From the NCBI GenBank assembly GCA_022059125.1, contig JAEUWY010000016.1, forward strand, positions 1,178,001 through 1,242,000: DNA of 64,000 nucleotides, read 5' to 3'. This document shows positions 11,037 through 23,523 of this stretch, piece by piece. This stretch comes from Corynespora cassiicola. Its lineage: Eukaryota > Ascomycota > Dothideomycetes > Pleosporales > Corynesporascaceae. A program made the translations under genes and the position numbers. The first letter of the stretch is position 1; the number at the start of each line of letters is the position of its first letter. The notes under the pieces are model-generated. The model was not told where the DNA came from. It ran no database searches and worked only from the letters and a program-made list of their open reading frames with translations.

Positions 11037-14000
11037 CCCCATCTCCACCGAGTTCCTTTTTCTTTGCCAACCATATTCTCTTTTGATGGCCTCCCTTGCT
11101 GTATATAGCCACCTTGACCTGGCACCCTGTCGCTTCGTCTTCCCTTGGCCACGCCATCCCATCTGGTTCGCTGTCACCCCCCCCCCAGATCCATTTCCAC
11201 CCGGTTCACAATCCGACAATCGACCGCCCCATCTTCAGCTCCGCGTGGACGGAACGCCGTACCAAGAGAAATCGATATTCTTCCTGGAAGACTCGGCATT
11301 CATATGGTCTTTTATCATTGTTTCTTCCAGCCGGCGCTCTAAATGTCCGACCCTCCCACGCTCTGCATGATGCTTCTCGTTCTCTCGACACACATCAGTG
11401 TCTCATTACTGATACCCTTCGGTGTGGGGTTTGTAACCTCCAAATCACAAACGGGAAAGGAGGTAACCAGGCATGACCGAATCCATCGTGGGTTGTTTTG
11501 TTGCAATAAAGCAACAGTGCGTCCGGCGCAATCTTTTTGCTGATGATTAGCATTATTTACTAACACTCTAGACCGGGTGCGATCATGCGTTACCGTCATC
11601 TTGGGAGCTTGGCCTGTCCGGTTTATCCTCGGACACCCCTAACTTGCACTGCCTGCCTCGTCTTCGAGCAACATTTCTCAATGCTGATCTTCTCGAGGAG
11701 GCTTGAACTCACGCATGCAGATTCATTCGGGATCCGAACGTGGCAGCCCTAATACTCAGGCATGAAAATTGCCCAATGGTCGTAGAGTTTTCCGTCACGC
11801 CATACATATTTGTCTTTCTGAAACTGACCATCGACTTTTTCCCTCCAAGAGCTATGGTGACAGCAACGCCACAGAAAGGCACCGGTCGGCAAGATGCCTC
11901 TAGCTACATGAAGTACTTCCCCAGGGTCTGTCAGGCTGAACCGATACCCGGGCTGAACGACTTCCTAGCAAAGAACATTCTCTGATGACAGATGGCTGAC
12001 AGAAACTGAACACCTGCCATATAGTTGTTCTGCATCTTTAGCATGTTTTAGGATTTCTCTCACCCTTGCTAGGCCCTATTCTATGGTGTGGCTGGAATAT
12101 CTACCGCTACCGAGGCATATTCGTCTCCTGAAGCGGGGTTCTAACGTGTCGCAGAGAGTACTCAGAACACAGACAGCAAGAGCCACCGCACTGGGAGCGC
12201 AAAAACGAGCTCCTATTGGTAAATACCTACAATCCATCCATTTCTCTACCTCACACTAGCACTTGAACATGGCGGATCTGCATTGGTCCGTTGTAGCCCT
12301 TTTTCTTGCCGTCTGAAGCACTGTTTCCGCGCCTGCATTGAAACATACCTAGTCTTCTAGGCAACCTTCATGGGGGCTCAAGATGCTGTAGTTCTCAACA
12401 GTCGGAGTACCCCGAAAACTACCCTAATTGGAGCCTTTCCAGAGCTGCGTCCCTTAGAAATGGCACCACATTTCCTACGAAAGATCAAATGTCCAAGAAG
12501 GGCAAGCAGCCGTGCTAGGCAGCAGACTGCCGATCCACCTGCCAGTTTATGGCTCTACCTTCTCACCCCAAAGATTGCGCCATCCAGTTTTGGTCCTACT
12601 CGTCCCGACTTGTATGCATGCCGGCCACCTGAGGAAGAGACGGAGAGTACCGAAACAGGTCTAGCGCGGATCCCTTATATTATGATGCGGGGAAAGCTCC
12701 ACAACCTTGAACGGACGTCTACTGCTTCTGCAACACATCGCGGCTGCAACCTTGCGATGAAAAAACGCCCTTGTTGCACCCCGCTCAGAATTGGAACACC
12801 CCAGCCGCAGGTTCAGCCATTCTCGCTACCGTGAACAGAGGGCTCTGTGCTACCATGTCAGCAACTTGGACCACAGCTTCTTTTGACCTGCAACCGCACG
12901 GGCATCTCAATGCGTCCTAACCTTCTCGGCTTTCGCAGCTTCGTTTCAGCTCTTTACGAAACGAGCAGACTGTTTGGATGCTCACGTATCAGCCATCATG
13001 GGCCCTTTCTACTTGGCCAAACCGCCACGCATGGGTGAAATAGTCGACAGAAGACATGCCGTTTGCCTTGGCCGTGCAACTCAGGTTGCGAAGACCCGTC
13101 GCAACGGCTATGCACGTCCGGCATCTGAACAATCTTGGGGATAGTTGAACTGCACCTACACCGCTGGTTTCCAGCCTATTACTGGCCTTGCCATTGGTGG
13201 ACTCTTATCCTTTTTGCACCACTCATTAGCCACCTTGGAGCTTTTTCAAGAAATAGCCATTATGTGAGCCATTATAGGTCACGCACCGCAGGGAATTCCT
13301 GTGGTAATATATGGCGGCCGACGACGATCGGTTTGATGACCCAGATATCTGGTCGAACAGCGCGGACTCGCCAGCTTCCGGATGCATCAAGGCCCCGCGG
13401 TTTCTGCATATGTTGATGAAATCAGATGCCTCGAAAATTTCTTAGTTTCTCAGATGTAGGCTCATCTTGGGTGGTAGGTTAATCTATTCTCATTTGCCGG
13501 CGCATTTCACAAAGGAAATGCCTTCTGATCGTGCGACAGCTCTGAACTCTTTGGGAAAATTCCATTCATTACTCCCGGTCCGAATTGGAACTGTACCACA
13601 TTTCTCAGGGCCTATGCTGCTCTGACCTTTGTAATCTGTTCGATGTTTTGGTATGTTCGCATAGTCTGGGCCTTGAATATACCGGAGACCCTCCGACACG
13701 TGGGCCTTTACGAGAACATGGAATTCTTCTCAGCATGAGAGTGGAGTTTATTTTGGAGTCGGGAACCATGGGCTCCGCGCATGGCTGTCTCAGATGCAAC
13801 TCCTGGACAGCTAAAACAGCCTGAGCCTCCTACACGCGGGAAAACACGGCATATCAACACGGACCTAACTTTAATCGAACCACGAGGCGGCGGCTGTAGT
13901 ATGCCACTTTAACCAGGCCACGTTGACCAGAAAGTGACGGAACCAACTATGCGGCTGCAAAGGTTTGTTTTTGCAGGGATTCGTGAGCCCCAGTGGCGTT

Positions 14001-14397
14001 GAACCTCGAGCACGCTTCAAACATGAATCTAGTGTCTGGGGAAATGCATGCCTCCTGATGCGAATGCCAGGGGATTGGGCATGCAGTTGTCAAGGGCTTT
14101 AGTGCACTATTGCCTGACGAGACGTTCTCACCGTACGTCGCTAACCACTACAGGAAAGTACTGACACGATCATATCTTGGCAGCCAGGGCTGGACAGGGC
14201 CTGATGGGTCCATCGTATTCCTACTGGAGGTCACCTAACTCATAGCCGGAGCTGGGCCGAGCACAGCAGTTTGCTGTTCCAATCGAGGTTCTCGTGCTCT
14301 ACAGCCGGAGTTATAAGGGCGATTTGCCTGATCTTAGACCCTTTGATAAACCTCATCCATTTCGTATCAATCGCCCTCCTACTTGAAAGTGTTTGCT

Positions 14398-15709
14398 ATG
14401 GCTGGTGACTTGCCTAATCTTTCATCAAGCACAATATCACAATGGCCACCACCAAATCCGATTAATCCCATCCGAAGAGATTGGTTTCCAGCCTACAGCA
14501 TTACGCTTGCGGTCGCTGCAACCATTATCCTCTGCATGAGAATGTGGTCTCAGTTGAAAAGAAGTTCGTTAGGTCTCGGTGTCGATGATTATTTTGCATG
14601 TACTGCCTGGGTATGAAGCTCCCGCTGTCCTGAAATATTCGCTAATCCTGCAGTTTTTTGCTATTCTCTTCACAGTTGCCTGTCTCATGGGCACTGAGCG
14701 ATATGGTTTTGACAGGCACATATGGGACGTGCCTCCGTTCCTGTATGGCCGCGCGGCTCTGGTACGTGACCCCGATATGAAATGCAGGACGGCTGTAATA
14801 CTGAACGGCATGCAGATGCAATGGCTTACCGAAGGTGCATTTCTTGTAAGCACTTCATTAACGAAATTGTCGGTCTTATGCTTCTACCGCCGACTCGAGG
14901 TTCCATGCACGATTGCATTGAAATTGACGCTTCAATGCTGCATGGGATTCACAGTCTGTTACACCTTAGGATGTCTCCTGACGCAGATTCTTCTCTGCAG
15001 CCCGACATCCGCATACTGGAGCGTGCCGAACCCAGCCAAGTGCACAAACGAGAACATCTACTACCCGATACAGGGATCATTGGCGACGTTCTCAACACTT
15101 TACACGATCATGGTCCCGGCTTTGGCGCTCAGCAACATGTCCCTGTCCAAATTCCAAAGGACTGGACTCAATGTGATCACCACGTTGTCCCTAGGCGTGC
15201 TCGGTGCAGGGATTGCTCGGGCCGTGTTCCTATATCGCCTAGTAGACAGTGCCAACGGAGATGCAACCTGGAACGGCTTCAACGTGTTCGTTTGGTCCCA
15301 ACTGGAATGCCAATTTGCGCTCGTGTGCGCTTCCATCCCATTCCTGCAGCGGTTTTCGACTCATTATCCCACAGCGTCCATCACCATTTACGCAGATGGG
15401 ATGGAGAAGAACGACTCGGTCATATCCCGTGTGAGCAGTTCTCTCTCGGGCCCAATCAAGCGACTCTCCACTGCCAGAAATAGTGCACGACGAGCAGAGA
15501 TTTCCCGACCCAGACCTCAGGCCACGACGATACCAGAATGGGAATTTGAAACACTTGAGCCACCGCGGCGACAGGCCACTGCATCTCCGGTAGACGAGAT
15601 TTCTTATGACCGGTATGTGCTTGGCCAATTCGGTCCACCGGCACCGCCGAAGGACAGTCGACATATGTTTGACCAGTACCGCCGAGAGCGCCACGGGCAA
15701 CTTGTGTAG
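14398..15709 (+). CDS. Fungal rhodopsin-fold (Pth11-like) integral membrane protein
   Basis: Spliced model 14398-14610, 14654-14761, 14816-15709 (404 aa; introns 43 and 54 nt). Seen: an extracellular-type N terminus, TM1 (SITLAVAATIILCMRMWS), the GVDDYFACTAW loop joined to TM2, RYGFDRHIWDVPP, LTKLSVLCFYRRL, about seven hydrophobic segments in all, and a polar cytosolic tail from about residue 295 rich in Arg and Pro. The G-x-DDY, RYGxxxHxWD and K-x-S-xLxFYxRL motifs define the fungal rhodopsin-domain family (Pth11-like; many are orphan receptor candidates). The second intron is inferred: its 54 nt keep the frame open, but removing it restores the family spacing between the DVPP loop and the next helix (AALMQWLTEGAFL). 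ATG 14398 is used rather than the upstream in-frame TTG. Ligand unknown. Confidence 0.85.
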
Positions 15710-16447
15710 AGGGGGAGTGGGGCGAGCCCGGGGGGCTGTTCTCACCATGTGCAGCGACGATCTTTGAGTCTGTACATGCGCCTCTGCTGCGCGATTGCGA
15801 TCCTTCGACTAAGTAGACACGATGATCGGAAGCAAATATAATATAGTAGAGCATTGCAATCTTGCCTCCTCTGCATGGCCGTTGATGCGTGAAGCTGGAT
15901 GGGCATTGGGTGCATGTCCTCAGTGGGAAGCGCAGTGTTCTGAGATTTTCTGCATTGAATGTGTTGTCCCAGTTGCTGCAATCAAACCCACTCGCAGTCG
16001 CAGCAGAGTCTGCATGCGCTGGCTCATATGGGGAGGACAGTGGACATAGGCAATGTGCCGTGGTTACGTGGCCAAGCGGCCTGTCAAAGCATGCTCGGAC
16101 CCTGAACGACCATGTGCTCCCGCGGCACGGCGAAGGGTACGGAGCGACTGGGCCGGCCGACGCCATCCATCGCCAGCCCCCCCAATTCCAGGCGAGTCGA
16201 GATGGCAGTCGGCGAAGCACGTTCACGTTCAATGGCCGGCTAAATGTGGAGCCCCAGAAATGTCATGCAGGGGCGCGGGCCAGGCGTTTGCCCCTGTGGG
16301 AAGCTTAGCACGAGGCCGCGGGCCAAGGCCGCCCATGCTCCCTGGCCGCTCAAGTATCGGCCGTCGTAAACGCAAGACGACGACCCACCATCACGTTCCC
16401 ATAGCCAACCCGCGCCTCGGCCGCCCCCGCCGCCCTCTTCCAGCACG
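15710..16447. other. Intergenic, promoter of AP-2 sigma
   Basis: Open frames on both strands overlap each other and show no motifs. No gene is supported. Confidence 0.5.
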
Positions 16448-17324
16448 ATGGTCCTCTCCTTCATACTCATCCAGAACCGCCAGTACGTTCTGCCCGGCCA
16501 CCAGCCCTCGCCCGGACATACCCGGCCCCCGAGGCCCCGACACTGACAGCTTCGCAGAGGGAAGACCCGGCTGGCCAAATGGTATGCGCCGTACACCGTA
16601 AGTCACGCATGCCTGCTTCCATGGCTACACATGGGCCCCGGAGTCACACACTAATTGGCTCGCAGGATGAGGAAAAGGTCAAGATGAAGGGCGAGGTACG
16701 CAATCCACCGTCCCCACCACCCTCTCCTCCGCATCCCACCGCACGCACAGCGCCCTCCTTCGCGATCCACGTCCGCGGAACCACCCTCCCTCCCTCCTTC
16801 CACCGCACGCATGCACCTACATGTGCCTACGCGACGTGCGAGGCGCACTCGCTCCGCGTCACTCCCTCTCCCTTTCCACATGGCGTGCTTGCCGATAGTT
16901 GAAGATCCTATTTAACCAGCCGACGTCGTATGTGCAGGTCCACCGCCTCATTGCGCCGCGCGACCAAAAGCACCAGTCCAACTTTGTCGAGTTTCGAAAC
17001 ATGTCCAAGATTGTGTATCGGCGGTATGCGGGGCTGTTCTTTTGCGCCTGCGTCGACACGAATGACAATGAGCTTGCCTATCTCGAGGCCATACACTTTT
17101 TCGTCGAGGTCTTGGATGCTTTCTTTGGGAACGTGTGCGAGCTGGATTTGGTGTTCAATTTCTACAAGGTATGTTGGAGTCGGAGGTGGAGACTGGTTCA
17201 AGTGCTGATGAGTTGGTTGAAGGTGTATGCCATTCTGGATGAGGTGTTCTTGGCAGGAGAGATTGAGGAGACGAGTAAACAGGTGGTTCTCACGAGGCTA
17301 GCACATTTGGACAAGCTGGAGTAA
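16448..17324 (+). CDS. APS2: AP-2 clathrin adaptor complex, sigma subunit
   Basis: Five-exon model: 16448-16482, 16558-16597, 16666-16695, 16938-17168, 17223-17324 (145 aa, the usual family length of 142-147). Introns are 75, 68, 242 and 54 nt. Seen: [20 protein letters not shown] at the N terminus, [64 protein letters not shown] and [16 protein letters not shown]. This is the longin-like small sigma chain of AP-2, which joins the alpha, beta and mu chains in selecting cargo for clathrin-mediated endocytosis at the plasma membrane. Exons 1-3 encode only 35 residues and are easy to miss. The last intron (54 nt) lacks an in-frame stop, so an unspliced reading would insert 18 false residues. The very high conservation makes the call secure. 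Confidence 0.97.
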
Positions 17325-18193
17325 GGTTGGAGCTTTCCTTGACTGGCTGAGTATATCTAGGAATGGCGACTTTGTCGAATACAAATCAATCGGCGTCCAT
17401 TATCCTTGCAGGCTCGCGAGGTAGATGCTGAGGGCAGTGCCGGGAAACGGGCAGAATGAGGACTAATAATGCCCACAAGTAGTGGGGATGTCGGTCAGGG
17501 TGGCGGCAACACAGTTTTGGGTATGGAACACTCGACGAGTCTGATTTGGATAGAATGTGCATGGTGGACAAATATAGAGAACAATACCCTTGAGGCTATC
17601 ATTACGCTAGAGCAGCAAGCCTATGTATCCCATTTCCTTCATTCCGCTCCAGCCCCGCATCACCGCCATGGCCATGTCTTGATTTCTTTTTTTCGGGGCT
17701 GCAAATGATCTTCAGGCCCCGTTTCTCTGCCTCTGCGTTGATGCTAGAATTGCAAAGTGTCCTGATGGCCATATCGATGGCTCAACAAGTCACAGGCATT
17801 GACCGAAATGGGCAGAATGCTGAACTGATGCCAGATGAAACTTGAAATTAGGATGTTTGGAACCACAGCGGTCGGACCGAAGCACGTCAAGCAGAAGTGC
17901 CTTCACCAGAAAGTGACGTGCCGGGTTGGGCGGTCTCGATCAGATGTCCGAGGGCACGGGCCCCCCCGCTTGGTATGGAACAACGTCTACCTTTCCTACA
18001 GAAAATCAAAACGACAGATCACCCATATCGATACCCCGACCAAACCCCTCGCGGGCTCCCTACCAGTGCTCTTCCCAAGGGCTATGGTGTTATCCAAAAT
18101 TATTACGCGCCACCTACTCCTCTCGTACCGTGCGTGACCGCGCGTTCTACCTCTCCCGCTCGCCTCGACCGTTGAGACCCCCGCGCCGCAGCC
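17325..18193. other. Intergenic, promoter of SEC24
   Basis: No gene is supported. The last part is a pyrimidine-rich leader running into the SEC24 start. Confidence 0.5.
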
Positions 18194-21100
18194 ATGTCCG
18201 ATTTCCAAATGTACCACTCCCTACACGAGGGCGCGCCGAACCCCAACGCGCCCCAGCGAAAAGACGACCCGAACCGATTCCGCCCTCCCGTCGCTGCCAG
18301 TCCTGCGGGTTACCAGCAGGCTGGCAGTCCCGCCTATGCTCAAGCTCCGAACCAGTACGGCGCGCCCAGCCAGAACACTCCACCTGTCCCACAGCACGGC
18401 TACTTTCCGCCACAGCAATCGCCTCCGCCGCAGGGCGACCAGGATGTGAACAACTTGGCCTCGCAGATGGGAGCGGTGGGACTGGGCGTAGATCCTGCCG
18501 CGCAGCCACGGCACAAGAAGAAGGACAGGCATGCGTATCACAACATTGAGGGGCCTGGAGGAAGCTCGCAGGCCTTCAATGGGATGCCACAGAGCGGGAT
18601 GGGAGCACCAACTCAGTTCCTAAACCAGGGCTCCCCCCAAGTGGGTGGTGCTCAATGGGCACAGCCTGAGATCACGCCGGCAATGAACCAGTTCCCTGCT
18701 GCTGCTGCACCAATGTTCAGCCCGGCGAGCCCGGCGACTGGTATGCAGCATGCGGCACGAACCAATCCTCAGATGGGTGGCACTGCTGCATCTTCGCAGC
18801 AAGGTCGCGTGGATCCTGAGCAGATACCAAGCGTTCCGCGGTCTCGCGACGTTCCTGCGAAATACTACCTGGAGCATGTATACCCCACCATGGAGCACCA
18901 TCTGCCTCCCCCCGCGCTGGTTCCTTTTGTGGCCTACGATCAAGGCAACGCGTCCCCAAAGTTCGCTAGGTTGACACTAAACAACATACCCACCTCGCAG
19001 GAAGCTCTTTCGGCGACTTCATTGCCATTGGGTCTGGTGTTGCAACCCTTGGCAGCCCTACAGGAAGGCGAGCAACAGATCCCCGTGCTGGACTTTGGCG
19101 AGACCGGACCACCCAGGTGTAGGCGCTGCCGAGCGTACATCAACCCCTTCATGCAGTTCAAGTCAGGTGGCAACAAGTACGTCTGCAACATGTGCACATT
19201 TCCCAATGACGTTCCGGGTGAATACTTCGCGCCAACAGATCCATCCGGTGTGAGGGTAGATAGGTTGCAGCGTCCGGAGCTGACTCTCGGTACCGTTGAT
19301 TTCATGGTCCCCAAAGAATACTGGTCCAAGGAGCCTGCCGGCCTTCATTGGCTTTTTCTGATCGATGTCACCGCCGAAGCTGTCAACCGGGGCTTCCTCG
19401 ATGGGTTCTGCGAAGGAATCATAAGCGCGCTGTATGGTGGAGGAGAGAGCGAGAGCTCAGAGGATGGCACTACACCCCGGAGGCTTCCCAAGGGCGCAAA
19501 GGTCGGAATCGTGACCTACGACAAGGAACTGCACTTTTACAACCTTAGCCCGAATCTGGATGCGGCGCAGATGCTGGTGATGTCGGATATCGAGGACCCA
19601 TTCGTGCCTTTGAGCTCGGGTCTGTTCGTGGATCCTGAAGAATCCAAGGCCGTCATTACTTCGCTCCTCACACAGCTTCCGAACATGTTCTCGGAATTCA
19701 AGAACCCCGAACCGGCTCTGTTGCCAACTCTGAATGCTGCGGTCGCGGCGCTTGCAGCCACCGGTGGCAAGGTTGTGTGCTCGCTGTCAACGTTGCCAAC
19801 TTGGGGTCCTGGACGTCTCTTCCTCCGTGATGACGGCAACATACACAACACTGATGCGGAGAAGAAGCTCTTCAACACGGAGCATCCTGGTTTCCGAAAG
19901 GTCGCCCAGAAGATGGTCGAAAGCGGTGTCGGTGTGGACTTTTTCCTGGCAGCCCCCAGCGGTGGCTACCTGGACATTGCTACGATAGGTATGTGCCAGG
20001 AATCTGCTTTTGAAAATCCCGGCTGACTTGTGTGTAGGTCATGTCTCTGCTACTACAGGTGGAGAAGTCTTCTATTACCCCAACTTCCACTCACCTCGGG
20101 ATACTCTCAAGTTGTCCAAGGAGATCAAACATACTGTTACCCGAGAGACCGGTTATCAAGCGCTAATGAAGGTCCGATGCTCGAACGGCTTGCAAGTTTC
20201 GGCATATCATGGAAACTTCTATCACCATACCTTCGGAGCGGACCTCGAATTCGGTGTTATTGACGCCGACAAGTCTATCGGCGTCCTGTTTAGCTACGAC
20301 GGCAAGCTGGATGCCAAACTTGATGCTCATTTCCAGAGCGCGCTTCTTTACACGACTGCCAGTGGCGAGCGCCGTGTGAGATGCAGCAACGTTGTTGCTA
20401 GTGTTAGCGAGGTTGCTGGGGAGTGCATGAAGTTTGTCGATCAAGATGCAGTCGTAAACATTGTCGCAAAGGAAGCTGCAGCTCGTATGACTGAGAAGAG
20501 TTTGAAGGAGATTAGGGGTGCTTTGACGGAGAAGACTGTTGACATTCTTGCCGGTTACAGGAAGAACTTCTCGGGCAACAACCCGCCCGGCCAGCTCGTT
20601 CTTCCTGAGAATCTGAAGGAGTTTGGCATGTACGTCCTCGGTCTCGTCAAATCACGAGCCTTCAAGGGAGGTAAGGAGCCCACTGACAGGAGGGTACACG
20701 ACATGCGCATGATCAAGTCCATGGGGCCATTGGAGCTGTCGTTGTACCTCTACCCTAGGATTATCTCGATACACAATCTCGATGCAGGTGATGGTTTCGC
20801 AAACGAGAACGGACACCTGAAGATGCCCGAAGGCGTCCGAGCGTCTTTCTCCAAGGTTGAGGAAGGCGGTGCTTACATTGTAGACAATGGCCAGATCTGT
20901 CTGCTATGGTTGCACGCTCAGGTATCACCGAACCTGCTTGAAGATCTTTTCGGCGAAGGCAAAACGACACTCAAGGGATTGGACGCATTCTCATCCACCC
21001 TGCCTGTACTCGAGACCCACCTGAACGCCCAAGTCCGCAACATCCTGCAATACCTTGAGAGCACCCGCGGCTCCAAGGCTCTGACCATACAGCTCGCTCG

Positions 21101-21393
21101 CCAAGGTCTGGACGGCGCCGAGTACGAATTCGCCAGACTGTTGTACGAAGATCGCAACAACGAAGCACAAAGTTATGTGGATTGGCTCGTCCATGTTCAC
21201 AGGCACATACAACTAGAGGTACGTTCGCTTTTTTCATGGGCAGAGGCGTTCGTTGGCCACATGTTTGATATCCTTTTCGAAGAAAGGTGGTGACTAACAA
21301 GCCCAATAGCTTGCCGGCCAAAGGAAAAGGGAAGATGACGGCGGACTCAATGCTTCATCATTTGTGGGATTGAGGACACCGTACTGGGGCTGA
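18194..21393 (+). CDS. SEC24: COPII coat protein Sec24
   Basis: Spliced model 18194-19988, 20038-21218, 21310-21393 (1019 aa; introns 49 and 91 nt). Seen in order: a Pro/Gln-rich disordered N terminus (1-200); the conserved entry VPRSRDVPAKYYLEHVYPTM; the zinc finger CRRCRAYINPF...CNMC (about residues 313-335); the trunk domain with FLIDVTAEAV and GAKVGIVTYD; the beta-sandwich and helical domains (GEVFYYPNFHSP, NEFGVID-like DLEFGVIDADKS); and a gelsolin-like C terminus ending in TPYWG. Sec24 pairs with Sec23 as the inner COPII coat and selects cargo for ER-to-Golgi transport. The 28-residue last exon completes the canonical end of the family; without it the frame would run into intron 2. Confidence 0.97.
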
Positions 21394-21556
21394 AGTTGCC
21401 AAAGTGGCGGCTTATATTGCATAGCGGGTCTTTTCAATTACACGGGCACTTATGTAGAGCGATATGAATCATGCTATCCCAAATCAATAATTGGGCTTTG
21501 ATATTCCGTCGTCGCATGCAAGCGCGTGGAGTCGCGATGCCGCGGATGGGCGCGAT

Positions 21557-21562
21557 CACGTG
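21557..21562. promoter_or_regulatory. CACGTG element upstream of the uL15 gene
   Basis: A palindromic CACGTG hexamer about 125 bp upstream of the ribosomal protein start. bHLH (Cbf1-like) factors are known to act at fungal ribosomal protein promoters; the role here is inferred. Confidence 0.4.
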
Positions 21563-21685
21563 ACGGGGTCGGAAAAATAAGCGGCCGTAGCGCCTCGCTT
21601 AATGTTCGTCGCACTTTTCAACTACACCTCGCCTTGCGACCAGTGCCGTTCTCACGCAACTAACCACCACAGCCTATCCATCAAG

Positions 21686-22254
21686 ATGCCTACCCGTCTC
21701 ACCAAGACCCGCAAGCACCGCGGTCACGTCTCCGCCGGTCACGGACGTGTCGGCAAGCACAGGAAGCACCCCGGTGTACGTTTTTCCCCGATCGCAATGC
21801 GTCGCTCTTCAAAGTTGGAATTGAGATTAACGAAATGGACAGGGTCGTGGTATGGCCGGTGGTCAGCACCACCACAGGACCAACATTGACAAGTACCACC
21901 CTGGTTACTTCGGTAAGGTTGGGTACGTCGCTCCGGAAGGCCACGTTTGAAAAGGAGCTGCGCTAACGTTCCTCCAGTATGAGGTACTTCCACAAGCTCC
22001 AGAACCAGTTCTGGAAGCCCGTCGTCAACCTCGACAAGCTGTGGTCCCTCGTCCCCGCCGAGAAGCGTGAGGAGTACCTCACCAAGAAGTCCGACAAGGC
22101 CCCCGTCCTTGACCTCCTCTCCTTCGGCTACTCCAAGGTCCTCGGCAAGGGCCGCCTCCCCGAGGTTCCCCTCGTCGTCCGCGCCCGTTACGTCTCCAAG
22201 GAGGCTGAGAGGAAGATCAAGGAGGCTGGCGGTGTCGTCCAGCTCGTCGCTTAG
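21686..22254 (+). CDS. RPL28: 60S ribosomal protein uL15 (L28/L27a)
   Basis: Spliced model 21686-21775, 21843-21922, 21978-22254 (148 aa; introns 67 and 55 nt). Seen: [20 protein letters not shown] at the start, the glycine- and histidine-rich loop [28 protein letters not shown] completed only by splicing, then [12 protein letters not shown] and the C-terminal [13 protein letters not shown]. This is the eukaryotic uL15 (yeast Rpl28, mammalian L27a) of the large ribosomal subunit. The promoter is short (about 290 bp to the end of SEC24), with a CACGTG element and a pyrimidine-rich leader. Codon use is strongly biased to C-ending codons (CTC, GTC, AAG), as expected for a highly expressed gene. 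Confidence 0.98.
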
Positions 22255-23414
22255 ATCAATCTCCCTCGACGTTCGACGATTCACGAAACCCACCTTCTCC
22301 CCAACAAAACATTTACGCCCCGGTGTAACGGTCGGATCCGGATAAAAGTTCAGACATGACGGGTATGGGCTTAGGGTCTTGTGTCGCTTAAGGCGCGCAA
22401 TTGACTCTTGCAGCGTGGTGGCTGAGGAATGGAGTTGATTTATAGTCAATTGATACCCATTCCTGAACAAACCGTTTTTCCTGCCCAAGGGCTCCCTTGA
22501 CGGGGAATGCCTAGGCTAGGTCTTCAGAGAGCTGCGTTATGCTGTTGCTGTGCGGCTGTTCTAGTCGCATCAGTATTGTCGCTGTGATGTCGTGATGCTG
22601 TGATGTGATCTTATCCACTATGGACTTGTGCTTCCTGAAGATTTTTTCTAGGGTCGTTTGCATGTGATATACGGTCTTGACTAACGACACTTGCTTTTGC
22701 AAGTATTGGTTCTATGGGAACACCGCGAGACAAGATATCAATTATATCGGTCTTGGTGTGTGCTGCTTGTGAGATTACCAAATAGTGACGGTTCACTAAC
22801 TTAGAGGTCGTAGCTTGGGTTTTTCCTGGTCTGGCATGGACGAGAGTGATAGTGCAGTTAATATAAAACACTCGCGGCGCATTTTAACTATGGCTGTGTG
22901 ACGGGCAACTGAGTGAGCTTTGTGTTCTGATGTGATTTGTTCTTGGCCGCGCAATGCTGACGGCGTGAATGGAGTTGGAAGATTGTTCGACTGGCTATGT
23001 TTGTAAAGACTTGTCTGTTGACAAGGCGTTCTTCGATATAAGACATTCCCGCCGCAGTCTAACTGATTTGCAAAGCATTCGCAAAGAAAAAAAAATGAAC
23101 ACAGAACACCGTCAAAAGCGTGATCCCAACAGCCAGAGAAAACTCCAAAATCGATATCCCAAGCACCCTTGATCCCCAGCCAAGCCCACCCAGTGCACGC
23201 ACCCCCATCGTGAAGTCCAGCCCGCTCCCCCCACCCACACCCAGAAAAATCTCCCAGCCCGTCCGCGACCTAACCGTCTGCCGTTTGCTCTCGCGATCAC
23301 TTTTCTGTTATAATACTTTGCGTTTTGCAATTTTCTTTTCTCAATTTGGGGATGCTGTGCGGGAGAGGATATATACGCCACAGGTGGACTCTTATGCATC
23401 AGATCAACCAATCA
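22255..23414. other. Intergenic, no gene seen
   Basis: 3' flank of the ribosomal protein gene, followed by sequence with only short unsupported frames. A C-rich patch lies at 23210-23280. Confidence 0.45.
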
Positions 23415-23514
23415 TCTTCCTTGGTCTAGTGGTCATGATTTCCGCTTGTCAACATCGGCTTTAAGGGCTGGGTAACAAGCGCGGGAGACCGGGGTTCGAT
23501 TCCCCGAGGGAGAG
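23415..23514 (+). tRNA. tRNA-Asp(GTC) with a 28-nt intron
   Basis: The acceptor stem TCTTCCT / AGGGAGA (23415-23421 with 23507-23513; one G-T pair) is followed by G73 at 23514. D arm 23424-23440; anticodon stem TCCGC (23441-23445) pairs with GCGGG (23481-23485). The loop is TTGTCA plus C, with anticodon GTC at 23448-23450. The intron 23452-23479 sits at the canonical place, one base 3' of the anticodon. The T arm is CGGGG-TTCGATT-CCCCG (23490-23506). The mature length is 72 nt and G73 fits tRNA-Asp. A and B boxes are intact, and TTTTT follows at 23519. Confidence 0.93.
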
Positions 23515-23518
23515 TTTC

Positions 23519-23523
23519 TTTTT
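23519..23523 (+). terminator. RNA polymerase III terminator of tRNA-Asp
   Basis: A run of five T residues 4 bases after the tRNA 3' end. Confidence 0.85.

Larger units (their letters stand above)
9180..14397. other. 5.2-kb interval without a supportable gene
   Basis: Bases 9180-11100 are GC-rich promoter-like DNA upstream of the ammonium transporter, with GATA sites and a 9-nt tandem repeat at 11001-11036. Bases 11400-14300 are of mixed composition, with only short open frames broken by stops in all frames. No domain, tRNA or intact repeat was recognised. It may hold a decayed gene or transposon. Confidence 0.4.
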
